64,000 bases of DNA, from NCBI RefSeq assembly GCF_001591145.1, contig NZ_BCUF01000002.1, positions 124,001 to 188,000 on the forward strand. The letters run 5' to 3'. Shown here one piece after another: positions 47,184-55,819 of the stretch (position 1 is its first letter; each line of letters begins with the position of its first letter). The translations under genes and the position numbers were made by a program. The stretch is from Vibrio harveyi NBRC 15634 = ATCC 14126 = KCTC 12724 (GTDB lineage: Bacteria > Pseudomonadota > Gammaproteobacteria > Enterobacterales > Vibrionaceae). The notes beneath the pieces were generated by a model. The model did no database searches. It was not told where the DNA came from and saw only the letters and a list, made by a program, of their open reading frames with translations.

Positions 47184-47815
47184 TGAAGGTTGAAAACAAC
47201 GCATTCAACTACACGCTCGGTCATGTGCAGCAACCTTCTAGAGTTGATGCACATGATGCGAACAAGATGAGCCGGTTAATGAGTAATAGCTCATCAGATA
47301 AGAGCACATCGTCGACGCAAAAGAGCACGGACAGCGTCACACAAGCCGAAGCCAAAACAACGGCGATAAAGGAATGGTACGAGACGCTAAAACGTACTGG
47401 AAATTTCAGTGCTACCACGCTCAACAGTACGCTTGAAGGTGCGTTTTCCTCGCCTAGCGAGAAGAAAGAAGCGTTATGGTACGCCTTTAGTCAGGAGAGA
47501 AGTGCAAAGGGCACCGATAAAGCGTCACCAGAATTGTTGGCATCATTAGAGCAAGAGTTGTTGGGCAGTTTTTCGGGGCGCTTATTAGCGGAACCCCCTA
47601 AAGACCGCCAAGAGTTGAAAGCGTTGCTTTCTGAGCATTTCCCGCTTGGCGCGCAAAAAGAACAAGCGCTTTGGCACAGTTGGGCAGAGTTGAAAGACAT
47701 CCCCGATCAAGCCCCAGTGTTGGACATGGTCCGAAAAGAGCTGAGCTTTGTTATACAAAAGAATGCCATGGTCAAGAACATGTTGACTTACAGCCACAAA
47801 CTAGACCTCTCATAG
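47183..47815 (+). CDS. vscH: VscH, YscH/YopR-like secreted protein
   Basis: 210 residues. Ser/Thr-rich N-terminus of secreted type, then a helical core. Position between vscG and vscI matches yscH (YopR), a protein that influences needle assembly. Sequence divergent, so function is inferred from order. Confidence 0.82.
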   Translation: MKVENNAFNYTLGHVQQPSRVDAHDANKMSRLMSNSSSDKSTSSTQKSTDSVTQAEAKTTAIKEWYETLKRTGNFSATTLNSTLEGAFSSPSEKKEALWYAFSQERSAKGTDKASPELLASLEQELLGSFSGRLLAEPPKDRQELKALLSEHFPLGAQKEQALWHSWAELKDIPDQAPVLDMVRKELSFVIQKNAMVKNMLTYSHKLDLS

Positions 47816-47823
47816 GAACGGAT

Positions 47824-48168
47824 ATGATCAATACGCAGTACACAGAAGTAATGCAAACCAACCTCGAGCAAGTGCAAGACGCACAAGCTGAAGAGGGGCT
47901 TAGTGAGCGTTTCGAGCAAGCGATGCTAGCGCCGGAGGGAAACCACGGTTTAGAAGGTGGCTTGTTAGAAAACATCAGCGAACTGAAAAATACCATCGAC
48001 AATGCAAAAACCAGTTTAACCGACAGCATGAAAATGGTCGGTGACGATCCCGCTCAACTTTTGCAGATGCAGTGGGCGTTGACTCGAATTACCTTTCAAG
48101 AAGAGCTGATTGCTAAGACGGTAGGTAAAACGACACAGAACGTAGAAACACTGTTGAAGGCCCAATAG
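47824..48168 (+). CDS. vscI: T3SS inner rod protein VscI (SctI)
   Basis: 114 residues from ATG 47824, which follows AGGA. The C-terminal amphipathic segment (DDPAQLLQMQWALTRITFQE) is the rod-forming part of YscI. An upstream frame at 47671 only reflects overlap with vscH. Confidence 0.9.
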   Translation: MINTQYTEVMQTNLEQVQDAQAEEGLSERFEQAMLAPEGNHGLEGGLLENISELKNTIDNAKTSLTDSMKMVGDDPAQLLQMQWALTRITFQEELIAKTVGKTTQNVETLLKAQ

Positions 48169-48170
48169 TC

Positions 48171-48914
48171 ATGATGAAGACAATGCGTGCCGCGTGCATG
48201 TTACTCGTTTTATTTTTAGTCGGTTGTCAGACGGAGCTATACACTGGAGTAAGCCAGAAAGAAGGCAATGAAATGCTGTCTATTCTGCTTTCTGAGGGCG
48301 TAGTGGCAACGAAAGAGCCAGATAAAGACAACACCGTTAAATTGATGGTCGATAACGCCCAGATTGCGTTTGCGGTTGATGCACTGAAACGTAAAGGTTA
48401 TCCGAGAGAGCAATTTTCAACCCTGAAAGAAGTGTTCCCGAAAGACGACCTGATCTCGTCTCCGCTTGCTGAAAGAGCGAGACTTATCTACGCGAAATCG
48501 CAAGAGCTGTCTTCAACCTTGTCACAAATTGATGGTGTGCTAGTGGCTCGCGTTCACGTTGTACTTGAAGATCAAAACCTTCGTCCAGGTGAGCGTCCGA
48601 CGCCAGCATCGGCATCTGTGTTTATCAAACACGCAGCGGATGTCGCTCTGGATTCATACGTCCCTCAAATCAAGCTGTTGGTGAACAACAGTATCGAAGG
48701 GCTGAATTATGATCGTATTAGCGTGGTTATGGTGCCATCTTCAGAAGTTCGAGTGACGGCTCAGGGCAACCAATTTGAAAGTATTTTGTCGATTCAAGTA
48801 ACCAAAGACACGGCAAGCCATTTGATTGCAATCCTCGTATTCTTAGTGCTACTCGTCATTGGTTCTAACGCGGCGACGTTTGCATGGTGCCGCAGGAATG
48901 CAAAACGTGGTTAA
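48171..48914 (+). CDS. vscJ: T3SS inner-ring lipoprotein VscJ (SctJ)
   Basis: 247 residues. Lipobox LFLVGC (Cys19), YscJ/FliF-type ring motifs (LYTGVSQKEGNEML, SSTLSQIDGVLVARVHVV, ASVFIKH) and a C-terminal transmembrane helix. It forms the periplasmic-side ring with VscD. Overlaps vscK. Confidence 0.95.
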   Translation: MMKTMRAACMLLVLFLVGCQTELYTGVSQKEGNEMLSILLSEGVVATKEPDKDNTVKLMVDNAQIAFAVDALKRKGYPREQFSTLKEVFPKDDLISSPLAERARLIYAKSQELSSTLSQIDGVLVARVHVVLEDQNLRPGERPTPASASVFIKHAADVALDSYVPQIKLLVNNSIEGLNYDRISVVMVPSSEVRVTAQGNQFESILSIQVTKDTASHLIAILVFLVLLVIGSNAATFAWCRRNAKRG

Positions 48915-49572
48915 TTCTGATACGCCGGTTTCTCAGATTCAGCATCAGTTTAACTATTGTCCTTGCAGCTATATTGATGAGAGCTGGGTAAGCGAAAAAC
49001 AGCCTTGGTTGTTACGACTCCAAGGCTGGAGGGAGCAAGCGACGATCAATCAGTGGTGTATTGAAGAGTGGCAGCTATCGTCGATTACTGACCATGTCTT
49101 TAATCATCCATTTAACAGTTTGGCACTGTTGCCAGCCGAAGCGACCAACAGATTGTTGTTGATGATTGGCGGAGCAATGTATTGCGAATCGATGCGCCAA
49201 GTCGTATTGAAACAGCCTAAACAGTGTCTCAATCATGTTTTTGGTGTCGATGAAACCCGCTTTCTTATTCAGCAAGGACCAATGATGATTTCAAACTGGC
49301 CAAGCGGTTGGCAAAAATCGTTGCCGCCGACTTTAGATGAAGCCAGCTTTGAAAAGACTGCCCGTGAGCTCGGCTATCTATGGATAAGATTCCTATTGGC
49401 AAAATCGCCCTCTGAGCTCGTGCAAAGATGGCAGTTCAAACTCGAACGTTCACTCACTCAAACCACACTCAATGCAGATTGGTTGGATGAAACGCATCGA
49501 GATCTTGCTTATCGACTTATAAAGAAAATCGCAAAACAGGTAATTCCTCAATGGTTTCATTTGTTGAAATAA
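48898..49572 (+). CDS. vscK: VscK, sorting-platform protein (SctK)
   Basis: 224 residues. Start at ATG 48898 inside the end of vscJ. Divergent YscK family member, rich in Trp; identified mainly by place between vscJ and vscL. It couples the VscQ/L/N sorting platform to the ring. Confidence 0.83.
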   Translation: MQNVVNSDTPVSQIQHQFNYCPCSYIDESWVSEKQPWLLRLQGWREQATINQWCIEEWQLSSITDHVFNHPFNSLALLPAEATNRLLLMIGGAMYCESMRQVVLKQPKQCLNHVFGVDETRFLIQQGPMMISNWPSGWQKSLPPTLDEASFEKTARELGYLWIRFLLAKSPSELVQRWQFKLERSLTQTTLNADWLDETHRDLAYRLIKKIAKQVIPQWFHLLK

Positions 49573-50186
49573 AAACCGACAACTTACAGTTGGCTCCGGG
49601 TCTAAAAATTCTCAAAGCAAAAGATTATGTGAGTTACTTAGATTCGCAACATTTGGTTGAAGCAGCACATTCCAAAGCCGAGAGCATTGTTGCTAAAGCC
49701 GACGAAGCCTATGAGTTAGAAAGACAACGTGGTTATCAAGATGGTATCGATCAAGCGAAGATCGAGAACGCGGAAACCATGATGGCGACGCTAGCAAGAT
49801 GTAATGAATACTACTTGCAGGTCGAACAGAAAATGACAGGTGTAGTACTGGATGCAGTCAGAAAGATCATCAGCAGCTTTGATGATGTGGATACAACTGC
49901 AAGTGTCGTAAGAGAAGCGCTTCAACTGGTTAGCAACCAAAAACAAGTGATCTTGCATGTGCATCCAGAGCAAGTGACTGAGGTTCGAGAAAAGGTTTCT
50001 TCAATACTCAGTGACTTCCCTGAAGTCGGTTATGTTGAAGTGATCGCCGATGCGCGACTCAAAAATGGCGGATGTATCTTGGAAACGGAAGTCGGCATCA
50101 TTGATGCCAGTATCGACGGACAGTTGCAAGCGCTCAAACAAGCGATTACCAAGCAGTTCAGCGAGCGCCAACAGGTACTCTCATAA
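49551..50186 (+). CDS. vscL: VscL, ATPase stator (SctL)
   Basis: 211 residues of the FliH/YscL family: helical N-terminal region, then a C-terminal domain (VLDAVRKIISSFDDV...VEVIADARLKNGGCILETEVGIIDASID). It negatively regulates and anchors the ATPase VscN. Overlaps vscK by 22 bases; last gene of the operon. Confidence 0.92.
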   Translation: MVSFVEIKTDNLQLAPGLKILKAKDYVSYLDSQHLVEAAHSKAESIVAKADEAYELERQRGYQDGIDQAKIENAETMMATLARCNEYYLQVEQKMTGVVLDAVRKIISSFDDVDTTASVVREALQLVSNQKQVILHVHPEQVTEVREKVSSILSDFPEVGYVEVIADARLKNGGCILETEVGIIDASIDGQLQALKQAITKQFSERQQVLS

Positions 50187-50205
50187 CGCCTATCTTTGAA
50201 ACTTG

Positions 50206-50231
50206 AAAGCTCAGCGATGCTGGGCTTTTTT
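50206..50231 (+). terminator. Terminator after vscL
   Basis: AAAGC-CAGC / GCTG-GCTTT hairpin with a T-run, separating the vsc operon from the effector block. Confidence 0.8.
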
Positions 50232-50326
50232 GTTTTCAGTGGCTGGCTATTTCTAGATTCAGCATCAATTTTCTCTCACTAGCATGCAAATGAAAGCGGC
50301 GAGCGCTAACTGATAAAAGCCGCCCT

Positions 50327-50377
50327 AAAAACTTCTGACCAAAAGTGATATATGGCGAATGCCCTTACGCTTATCGT
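50327..50377 (+). promoter_or_regulatory. ExsA-type promoter of the first chaperone-effector pair
   Basis: AAAA-N2-TTC-N2-AC-N-AA-N3-TGA-N-A box at 50327-50350 ending GTGATA, a 21-bp spacer, then TATCGT (50372-50377). Third example of this layout in the locus. Confidence 0.6.
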
Positions 50378-50410
50378 TTTGATTATTCAATACGAAAAGG
50401 GGTCCTCGCA

Positions 50411-50806
50411 ATGAACAAAGAAGAAATCATAAACAACTGGCTATCCGACTTATCTGGCGGGCAATGGCAGCTTTTGAATGGTCAATGCAACTTGGTTGGC
50501 GAAGACGGTATGCATTACGCCACGATTTTTAATTATGAAAATCGCATGGTGGTCATGTTCCCTTTGTCACCAGCCAAACAGCCAGAAGGGGGCATATCAC
50601 CCTCCAAACTACTGGCGCTTAATTCTCACCCTGATGTCGTCGGCATTGCGTCGTTCTCGTTAGCGGCAGACAACGCTACTGTTGTACTCAATTTTGCACT
50701 GCCGGATGACTCCGTGGTGAATAGTGACCTCAATGTCTTTTGGCAAAATGCGCTCAGTTTACGCAGTGCCTTGTTTGATGCGATCACTGAATCCACTGCG
50801 GGGTGA
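50411..50806 (+). CDS. Class I T3SS effector chaperone (VP1687-like position)
   Basis: 131-residue acidic CesT/Tir-type chaperone, e.g. GEDGMHYATIFNYENRMVVMFPL. It stands 3 bases before the large effector gene and in V. parahaemolyticus the corresponding gene precedes vopS, so it probably delivers the neighbouring effector. ATG 50411 is chosen over the in-frame upstream 50345 because of family length and a GGGG site. Confidence 0.8.
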   Translation: MNKEEIINNWLSDLSGGQWQLLNGQCNLVGEDGMHYATIFNYENRMVVMFPLSPAKQPEGGISPSKLLALNSHPDVVGIASFSLAADNATVVLNFALPDDSVVNSDLNVFWQNALSLRSALFDAITESTAG

Positions 50807-50809
50807 TCG

Positions 50810-53701
50810 ATGCAAACGACGATTCGCACAGACGGAGCGACAAGCACCGCGGCTTTACTGTCCTCGCAACAGACACCAAGAGCGGTTAATACCTCTTTAA
50901 GTCAGACCCCATCGGTCTCCGTTTCCCTAGTTGGTAATCAGCCGCCGCTGAACACGCAACCTGTTTCAATGCCGCCATTGCGTCAGGCTGTGGAGGAGTT
51001 TAACCATGCCATCATGCGTGCTGCTCAGTATGAAGGCAGCATTGAAAATTTGGTCCGAGATAAGGTGAATGCGCAGTTTCCAACAACCTCTAACGCGGTG
51101 AAAAACCAGATAGTTGCTCAGTCGGTGGAGAAGATTGCAGAAGCCAACCAAGCATTTGAGTTTAACCATTTGGGCAATGACCTGCTGCAGAACCCTGCAG
51201 TTGAGTACATGTCTCAATCGTTTTTGCGTCGAATCCTAGAAAATGTAGCGATCGCTCAAGCGAAAGATCCTTCAGTGCCAGTAGCAAAGACAAATGAAGA
51301 CGCAGGTATCGGTTTTCTGGACGGCTGGAGTGACGACGACGCTAAGTGGGCAGAGCAGCTCAACAGCGTACTCAATGACCCTAAAGCCAATGCTCGGGTA
51401 CTAACTACATTAGCTTATAGTCATTTGAGGGTATTTCGTGATCCTTCGCGACTTAAGATGATGGGCGATGCCGTGAATCAGCCATTGCTGAATGCTAAAG
51501 AAGCGAATCAAAGGCTGAACATTTTTCACTCACACGGTGCAGGGGCAAAGCCCGAGATCTCGACTCCGACCACAACCCAGCCCCACGGTTGGGCATGGCT
51601 TAAGTATGCCGATTGGAATACAAGTGAAGCGCTTGGCAACAAAACCGGCAATGACTTTATCGGCAGTCGTCAAAACGGCGACCCTCATAAAGGGACCGGA
51701 TTCAAGTTTCAAGGAATGCAGGAGACCATGAAGCCTGCGGCTTATCACAACGACGCCGTTGCTTTAAAAGAGCGTTCAGAGCATGAGTCCGGCTATGGTG
51801 GTTTCGTTATCAATGATAAAACCTTAACCACGATTGGTCAGGATGAGCCAACTTCAGTCAACTGGCGCCAACAGAACATGGATAAGAAATTACCTATGTT
51901 TGCTGGACCATCTAGTACCACCTCTTTTATGTACGAAGTGGCACGCCTTCTCAAAATGCCCGCTTCTGAAGCGCAAGCATTTCGAGCCTTGCTATTGGGG
52001 TGGATGATTCAGCCACGTGATCACAGTTTTACAGAGATCATGGGAGCACTGGATGCTTATGCGATGGAGCACAACGACCACGGCGCTGCGACGGTAGACA
52101 GTGATGGCATGATGGCGTGGCAAGCGCGCGAGACGGGCAATTGGCTTGGTGCTTACGAGGGTCTAGTGAGCCAAGACATCGACTTACCCGGAATGGAAGC
52201 CAAGACAATCACGCTAAATGGGCAAGAAATTCATTTACCTGCGATTGAACCGGTGAAAATGAGTGTTGAGGAGTTCGACCATTCTGTGACTCAAGGGAAA
52301 GGCTACCCATCACAATATGCTGGGAGTGAATATCTTGATGCACTGGCGCAGGCTGCTCAGAGTCATCAAGAGGCGGACGATACCTTTGGTCTGGCTTCTG
52401 AGAAAATTCTCTACGCTGCGCAAAATATGAACGACTTGAAGTTATACAATACCGAGCAGAGAACCATGCCGGAATTGCCTGAGCGAACACCGTCAGGACA
52501 GCCATTCATTGACGGTGTTAAAGCGGAAGCGTTAGGCAATTGGTTAGAGCGTCAGTCTCCTGAGCAATATCAACAGCTTCTCAGCAATGCTGCATCTTTG
52601 TTGGCGGAATCTTCACAGGAAGGATCGCTGAGTAATGTTTTTCGTTACGGCGACCGTAATGACGTGTGGGATACTTTTCGTACGGTAGATAAGTCAAACA
52701 TGCTTGATGCTCAGTTGGTGCTAAAAAACAAACCTGATCACCAAGATGCGTTGGCCTTTTTGCAAGATGTCGTGAGTAGCAAAGCTACGCCAGCTGAACG
52801 CCAACAAGCGGTATTAGAAGCCATTGGTGATGATGCGAATAACCAAGCGACGTTGATTAACGTGATGCTGCTGGCGACGACTCGATTCTACACAGGGAAT
52901 GGCGCGAATATTATCAACCCAGGCTACGGCGACTTTGCTCCGCCAAAGAACGAGAGTGAAATGGAGATTCGTCTTCAATCGTTCCTAAAACGTAACCAAT
53001 ACACCAGTTCTGCTGAGCGAGCGCAGGCGAAGAAAGAGTATCGTCAGACCGTGGATATGTTGCAGGCTGCGCTAGACTCTCCAATGTTTGAGCGATACTC
53101 CGGTAAAGTCTGGCATGGCTGTCACACTAGTGTCGCCGATGCGGCGTTAGAGAAAGGAACCGGTTTTCAGTTTCCTGGATTCATGAGTACAACGCGTGCT
53201 CCAGACGTGGCACAAAGTTACATGGCGAAAGGTGCACTTTTAGTCATCAACCCTACGCCAGACATCGGGATGAATATTGAACCTATCAGCAAAGCTGAAG
53301 GTGAGAGAGAAATCTTGGTTCCTGCGGGGACGTCTTTTACTGTTGAGCAAAGCTACACCTTACATCTCGAGAAAGGTTACCCGTCTTCAGCCAATACTAT
53401 GATGAAAAAGCGAATCCACGATGCAGAAGTTGCGATGGGTCGCCGCCAACCTCATGTGACCATACGTGTGACGACGCCAGAGATGGAAAAAGCGGGTTTG
53501 AGTGGTAAAAGCGATCCAAAAGGAGAGGCGGAGCTTGCTGACTTGATTGATCATATCAAGAAAAATAGCTCGAACATGGAAGAGAAAACCAAAGTTGTGG
53601 TTTTGAGCCGAGAATCCAGTGCACCAAACGTCAGTGTGGCGAATGCGGATAAAGCGGCAACAGAAGCCTTTAAACCGATGTATTCTGGTGGCTTTGTTTA
53701 G
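50810..53701 (+). CDS. Large putative T3SS effector with C-terminal ADP-ribosyltransferase-like domain
   Basis: 963 residues, at the position of vopS but unrelated to it. The N-terminal ~55 residues are Ser/Thr/Gln-rich and fit a secretion signal and chaperone-binding region. Residues 295-445 hold an unassigned module with GPSSTTSFMYE (366-376) and PRDHSFTEIMGAL (402-414). The C-terminal part (about 755-860) reads like an ADP-ribosyltransferase: VWHGCHTS at 767-774, PGFMSTTR at 789-796, and the ExE loop GEREILVPAGTSF at 831-843 (Glu832, Glu834). The first motif has His769 where Arg is usual for STT/ExE enzymes. Activity, target and species spread are unknown. A short Lys-rich and Ser-rich tail follows. 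Confidence 0.7.
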   Translation: MQTTIRTDGATSTAALLSSQQTPRAVNTSLSQTPSVSVSLVGNQPPLNTQPVSMPPLRQAVEEFNHAIMRAAQYEGSIENLVRDKVNAQFPTTSNAVKNQIVAQSVEKIAEANQAFEFNHLGNDLLQNPAVEYMSQSFLRRILENVAIAQAKDPSVPVAKTNEDAGIGFLDGWSDDDAKWAEQLNSVLNDPKANARVLTTLAYSHLRVFRDPSRLKMMGDAVNQPLLNAKEANQRLNIFHSHGAGAKPEISTPTTTQPHGWAWLKYADWNTSEALGNKTGNDFIGSRQNGDPHKGTGFKFQGMQETMKPAAYHNDAVALKERSEHESGYGGFVINDKTLTTIGQDEPTSVNWRQQNMDKKLPMFAGPSSTTSFMYEVARLLKMPASEAQAFRALLLGWMIQPRDHSFTEIMGALDAYAMEHNDHGAATVDSDGMMAWQARETGNWLGAYEGLVSQDIDLPGMEAKTITLNGQEIHLPAIEPVKMSVEEFDHSVTQGKGYPSQYAGSEYLDALAQAAQSHQEADDTFGLASEKILYAAQNMNDLKLYNTEQRTMPELPERTPSGQPFIDGVKAEALGNWLERQSPEQYQQLLSNAASLLAESSQEGSLSNVFRYGDRNDVWDTFRTVDKSNMLDAQLVLKNKPDHQDALAFLQDVVSSKATPAERQQAVLEAIGDDANNQATLINVMLLATTRFYTGNGANIINPGYGDFAPPKNESEMEIRLQSFLKRNQYTSSAERAQAKKEYRQTVDMLQAALDSPMFERYSGKVWHGCHTSVADAALEKGTGFQFPGFMSTTRAPDVAQSYMAKGALLVINPTPDIGMNIEPISKAEGEREILVPAGTSFTVEQSYTLHLEKGYPSSANTMMKKRIHDAEVAMGRRQPHVTIRVTTPEMEKAGLSGKSDPKGEAELADLIDHIKKNSSNMEEKTKVVVLSRESSAPNVSVANADKAATEAFKPMYSGGFV

Positions 53702-54183
53702 CTAAGTCCTCATCTAATTAACGAAATCCATTCAACTTGAAGTATCTCAGCAGCTGTAACTTGCTTGAGATTGAAAGAGTAAAGCTGGGTATATGGTGAG
53801 ATTCTTTGATTCTCACCATATACCCAAGTCATTCTCGCTGAACCTAGCGCCTTGAGGTTTCTTGGATATACCTTTATATAAACGGCTTAAAACGAAAAAA
53901 AGCCGACCATATCTGGCATATTCTGTCGCTGTTATTGAGCACAATACTCCCATCAACTGACAATCTGTTCATCTTTAAAGGTTTTACTATTGCCTCATAA
54001 GAGCGGAACGTTTGCTCAAGAATACTTAATTTGGTTTTTGCAGTAATGGTTAGTTTAATAAAGTTAACCATAGTAATAAAAAATAAAACAAAAATGATGT
54101 GATAGATGTATTTTAAATTCGAGATTTTATATCTGGTTGTTAAATTAATACATCAATATTAAATATCAGGATAGTAGGTGAGT
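53702..54183. other. Non-coding region between effector pairs with repeat copy 2
   Basis: 482 bases. 53733-53876 is the repeat described separately. The remainder is A+T-rich and likely holds the promoter for the chaperone at 54184; the box shared by the other three promoters was not found here. Confidence 0.6.
53733..53876. repeat. MITE-like repeat copy 2 with long internal hairpin
   Basis: The right half matches the element at 37321 (CCAAGTCATTCTCGCTGAACC then CTAGCGCCTTGAGG). Here it is preceded by a perfect 15-bp stem, GGGTATATGGTGAGA (53787-53801) pairing with 53811-53825 around a 9-base loop. The left terminal repeat is degenerate. Confidence 0.6.
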
Positions 54184-54624
54184 ATGGATAAGGTGAATAC
54201 CTTACTAATTGAACTTGGTAACACGCTCGATATTGATCGAGTGACGGCATATGATAATCAAATGTGGGCTGTATATATGTCTGCAGGCAAAGAAGTTGAA
54301 GTTCAAAGCTTGGATGAGAGAGAAGAACTGTTATTTTCAATCAAGGTTTGCCAAGGTGAAGAAGCATTTGAGCTTAAAAAACTGCAGACACTTTTAGAAT
54401 ATAACTTCTTATACCGCGAATCAGGTGGCGTGCAGTTCTGCATAAACCCAGAAAACCAAGAAGTACACATGCAAGTAAGCATGCCAATGACGTCAGAAGT
54501 GAGTCGAGTTTCGACCATGATTACTCAGCTTATGGAGCTTTGCCAGTTGTGGAATCAATATCTAACGACTCAGCATCAGTCGGCTGAACAACACGAAAAG
54601 CTGCATTCTTTCATCTCTGTTTAA
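54184..54624 (+). CDS. Class I T3SS chaperone (VP1684-like)
   Basis: 146-residue acidic CesT-like protein. Twelve bases before the VopR-like gene, so it is the likely chaperone of that effector. ATG 54184 with AGGTG 5 bases upstream; GTG 54178 is an alternative. Confidence 0.8.
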   Translation: MDKVNTLLIELGNTLDIDRVTAYDNQMWAVYMSAGKEVEVQSLDEREELLFSIKVCQGEEAFELKKLQTLLEYNFLYRESGGVQFCINPENQEVHMQVSMPMTSEVSRVSTMITQLMELCQLWNQYLTTQHQSAEQHEKLHSFISV

Positions 54625-54635
54625 AGGTTAGGGTC

Positions 54636-55599
54636 ATGGTAAATATCAATACATCACATATGCACTCGCTCAGCGAGCTGACTGCACACCTATCTACGCA
54701 AAATCAATCAGATGACAAAGAAGTCCGAGCTCATGGTGGCAAGGATATCTTTGTTAAAGAAGGTGCGCCGAAAAACACAAGTGTAAGCGCTCGTATCAAT
54801 CACCAAAACAAAGCGAAAGCGATTGTAGTGGGTTTATTGGTTAAGCAAGGTCTGCCGAAAGACGTCGCAAAAGCCATGATGCAAAACGTACTTAATGGTG
54901 AGAATAAGCTGACTCTTGGAAACCTTAAAGATTTAGAGCGACTATCGACAGGACCACGAGAGAACTGGCCGAGTGTTTCAAGCACTTCAAAGCCATCCAG
55001 TACGGGTAAAACAGACCCTGCAGATGCCCTGATCAGAAAGCACCAAGGCGCACTGCAAAAGCTGGGTGATTTTGCCTGTACTGACCTTAATACGTTCGGT
55101 GACAAGCGATCTGAGTTCTATCAATCGAAAGCGAAACCAAGATTAGAGGGGTTCTACGCCAACCCAGCGAGAGTTCAACAAGATAAAAAAGCAACCATGT
55201 CGGCAAACATGGTTCAAGTCGCAGCGCAAAGAGGCAATAGCCCTCAAATGGGCACACTGCAAAACATCGCGAAATCTGTTCAAGATGCTAAAGCCGGTTG
55301 CTGTACGACGTTTGCCTTTGCCGCCGCCTCTGAAATGATTCAAGGAATGCAAGGTGAAATGGATCAAAACACCAAGGTTGAAGTAGTGGCATTCAAGAAC
55401 GCACTTGTATGTTCTGGTTGGTCGACAAGATGGTAGTGATATCAAAGACCCAAGTACATGGAATAAAGATGTGAAGATTGTAGACCCTTGGGCAGCATCA
55501 GCTTTTGGTGCAAGAATGTTTGGTGATATTGCTCATCCACCTGTTTCTAATATGTTCCCACCGTCTGAAGTTATTTTTGATAGCCATAAGCTAAATTAA
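54636..55599 (+). pseudogene. vopR: VopR-like effector, interrupted by a frameshift
   Basis: The first frame gives 266 residues ending at TAG 55434-55436, but a second frame continues the protein (THLYVLVGRQDGSD ... KIVDPWAASAFG ... DSHKLN, stop 55597-55599). Combined length is about 320 residues. N-terminal region fits the phosphoinositide-binding module of VopR; Cys222/223 (AGCCTTFAFAAA) lies in the first frame, while the His (55402-55404) and Asp (VDPWA) expected for a papain-like Cys-His-Asp triad lie in the second. The break is at about 55395-55404; loss of one AC pair in GCACTTG would explain it. It could be a real inactivation or a sequencing error. Confidence 0.72.
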
Positions 55600-55634
55600 A
55601 GATTTCATAATCGGTTGTTAATATTTAATCTCTT

Positions 55635-55663
55635 AAAAGAGCAGCATTTCGCTGCTCTTTTTT
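55635..55663 (+). terminator. Terminator after the VopR-like gene
   Basis: AAAAGAGCAGC / GCTGCTCTTTT hairpin with a 5-base loop and T-run. Confidence 0.88.
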
Positions 55664-55819
55664 CATTTATTAAACTCAAAATTACTCATTGTTTATTTCT
55701 CATTTTTTGTGGCGCAAATCACGACAGTATCGTGAAACTAACAAAATAAAAGCCATTTTCGACATCGTAATTATGCCATTCGTTGTTTACTAGCAATAGT
55801 GAAACAGAAGGAATAAACG

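Noticed and set aside
50810..53701. Calling the large effector VopS or a Fic protein
   Set aside because: No Fic HPFxxGNG motif anywhere in the 963 residues; length is more than twice that of VopS.
50810..53701. A SidE-like all-in-one phosphoribosyl-ubiquitin ligase (PDE + mART)
   Set aside because: The order of an unknown module followed by an ART is suggestive, but I could not match a SidE phosphodiesterase signature; it should be tested by structure search, not claimed.
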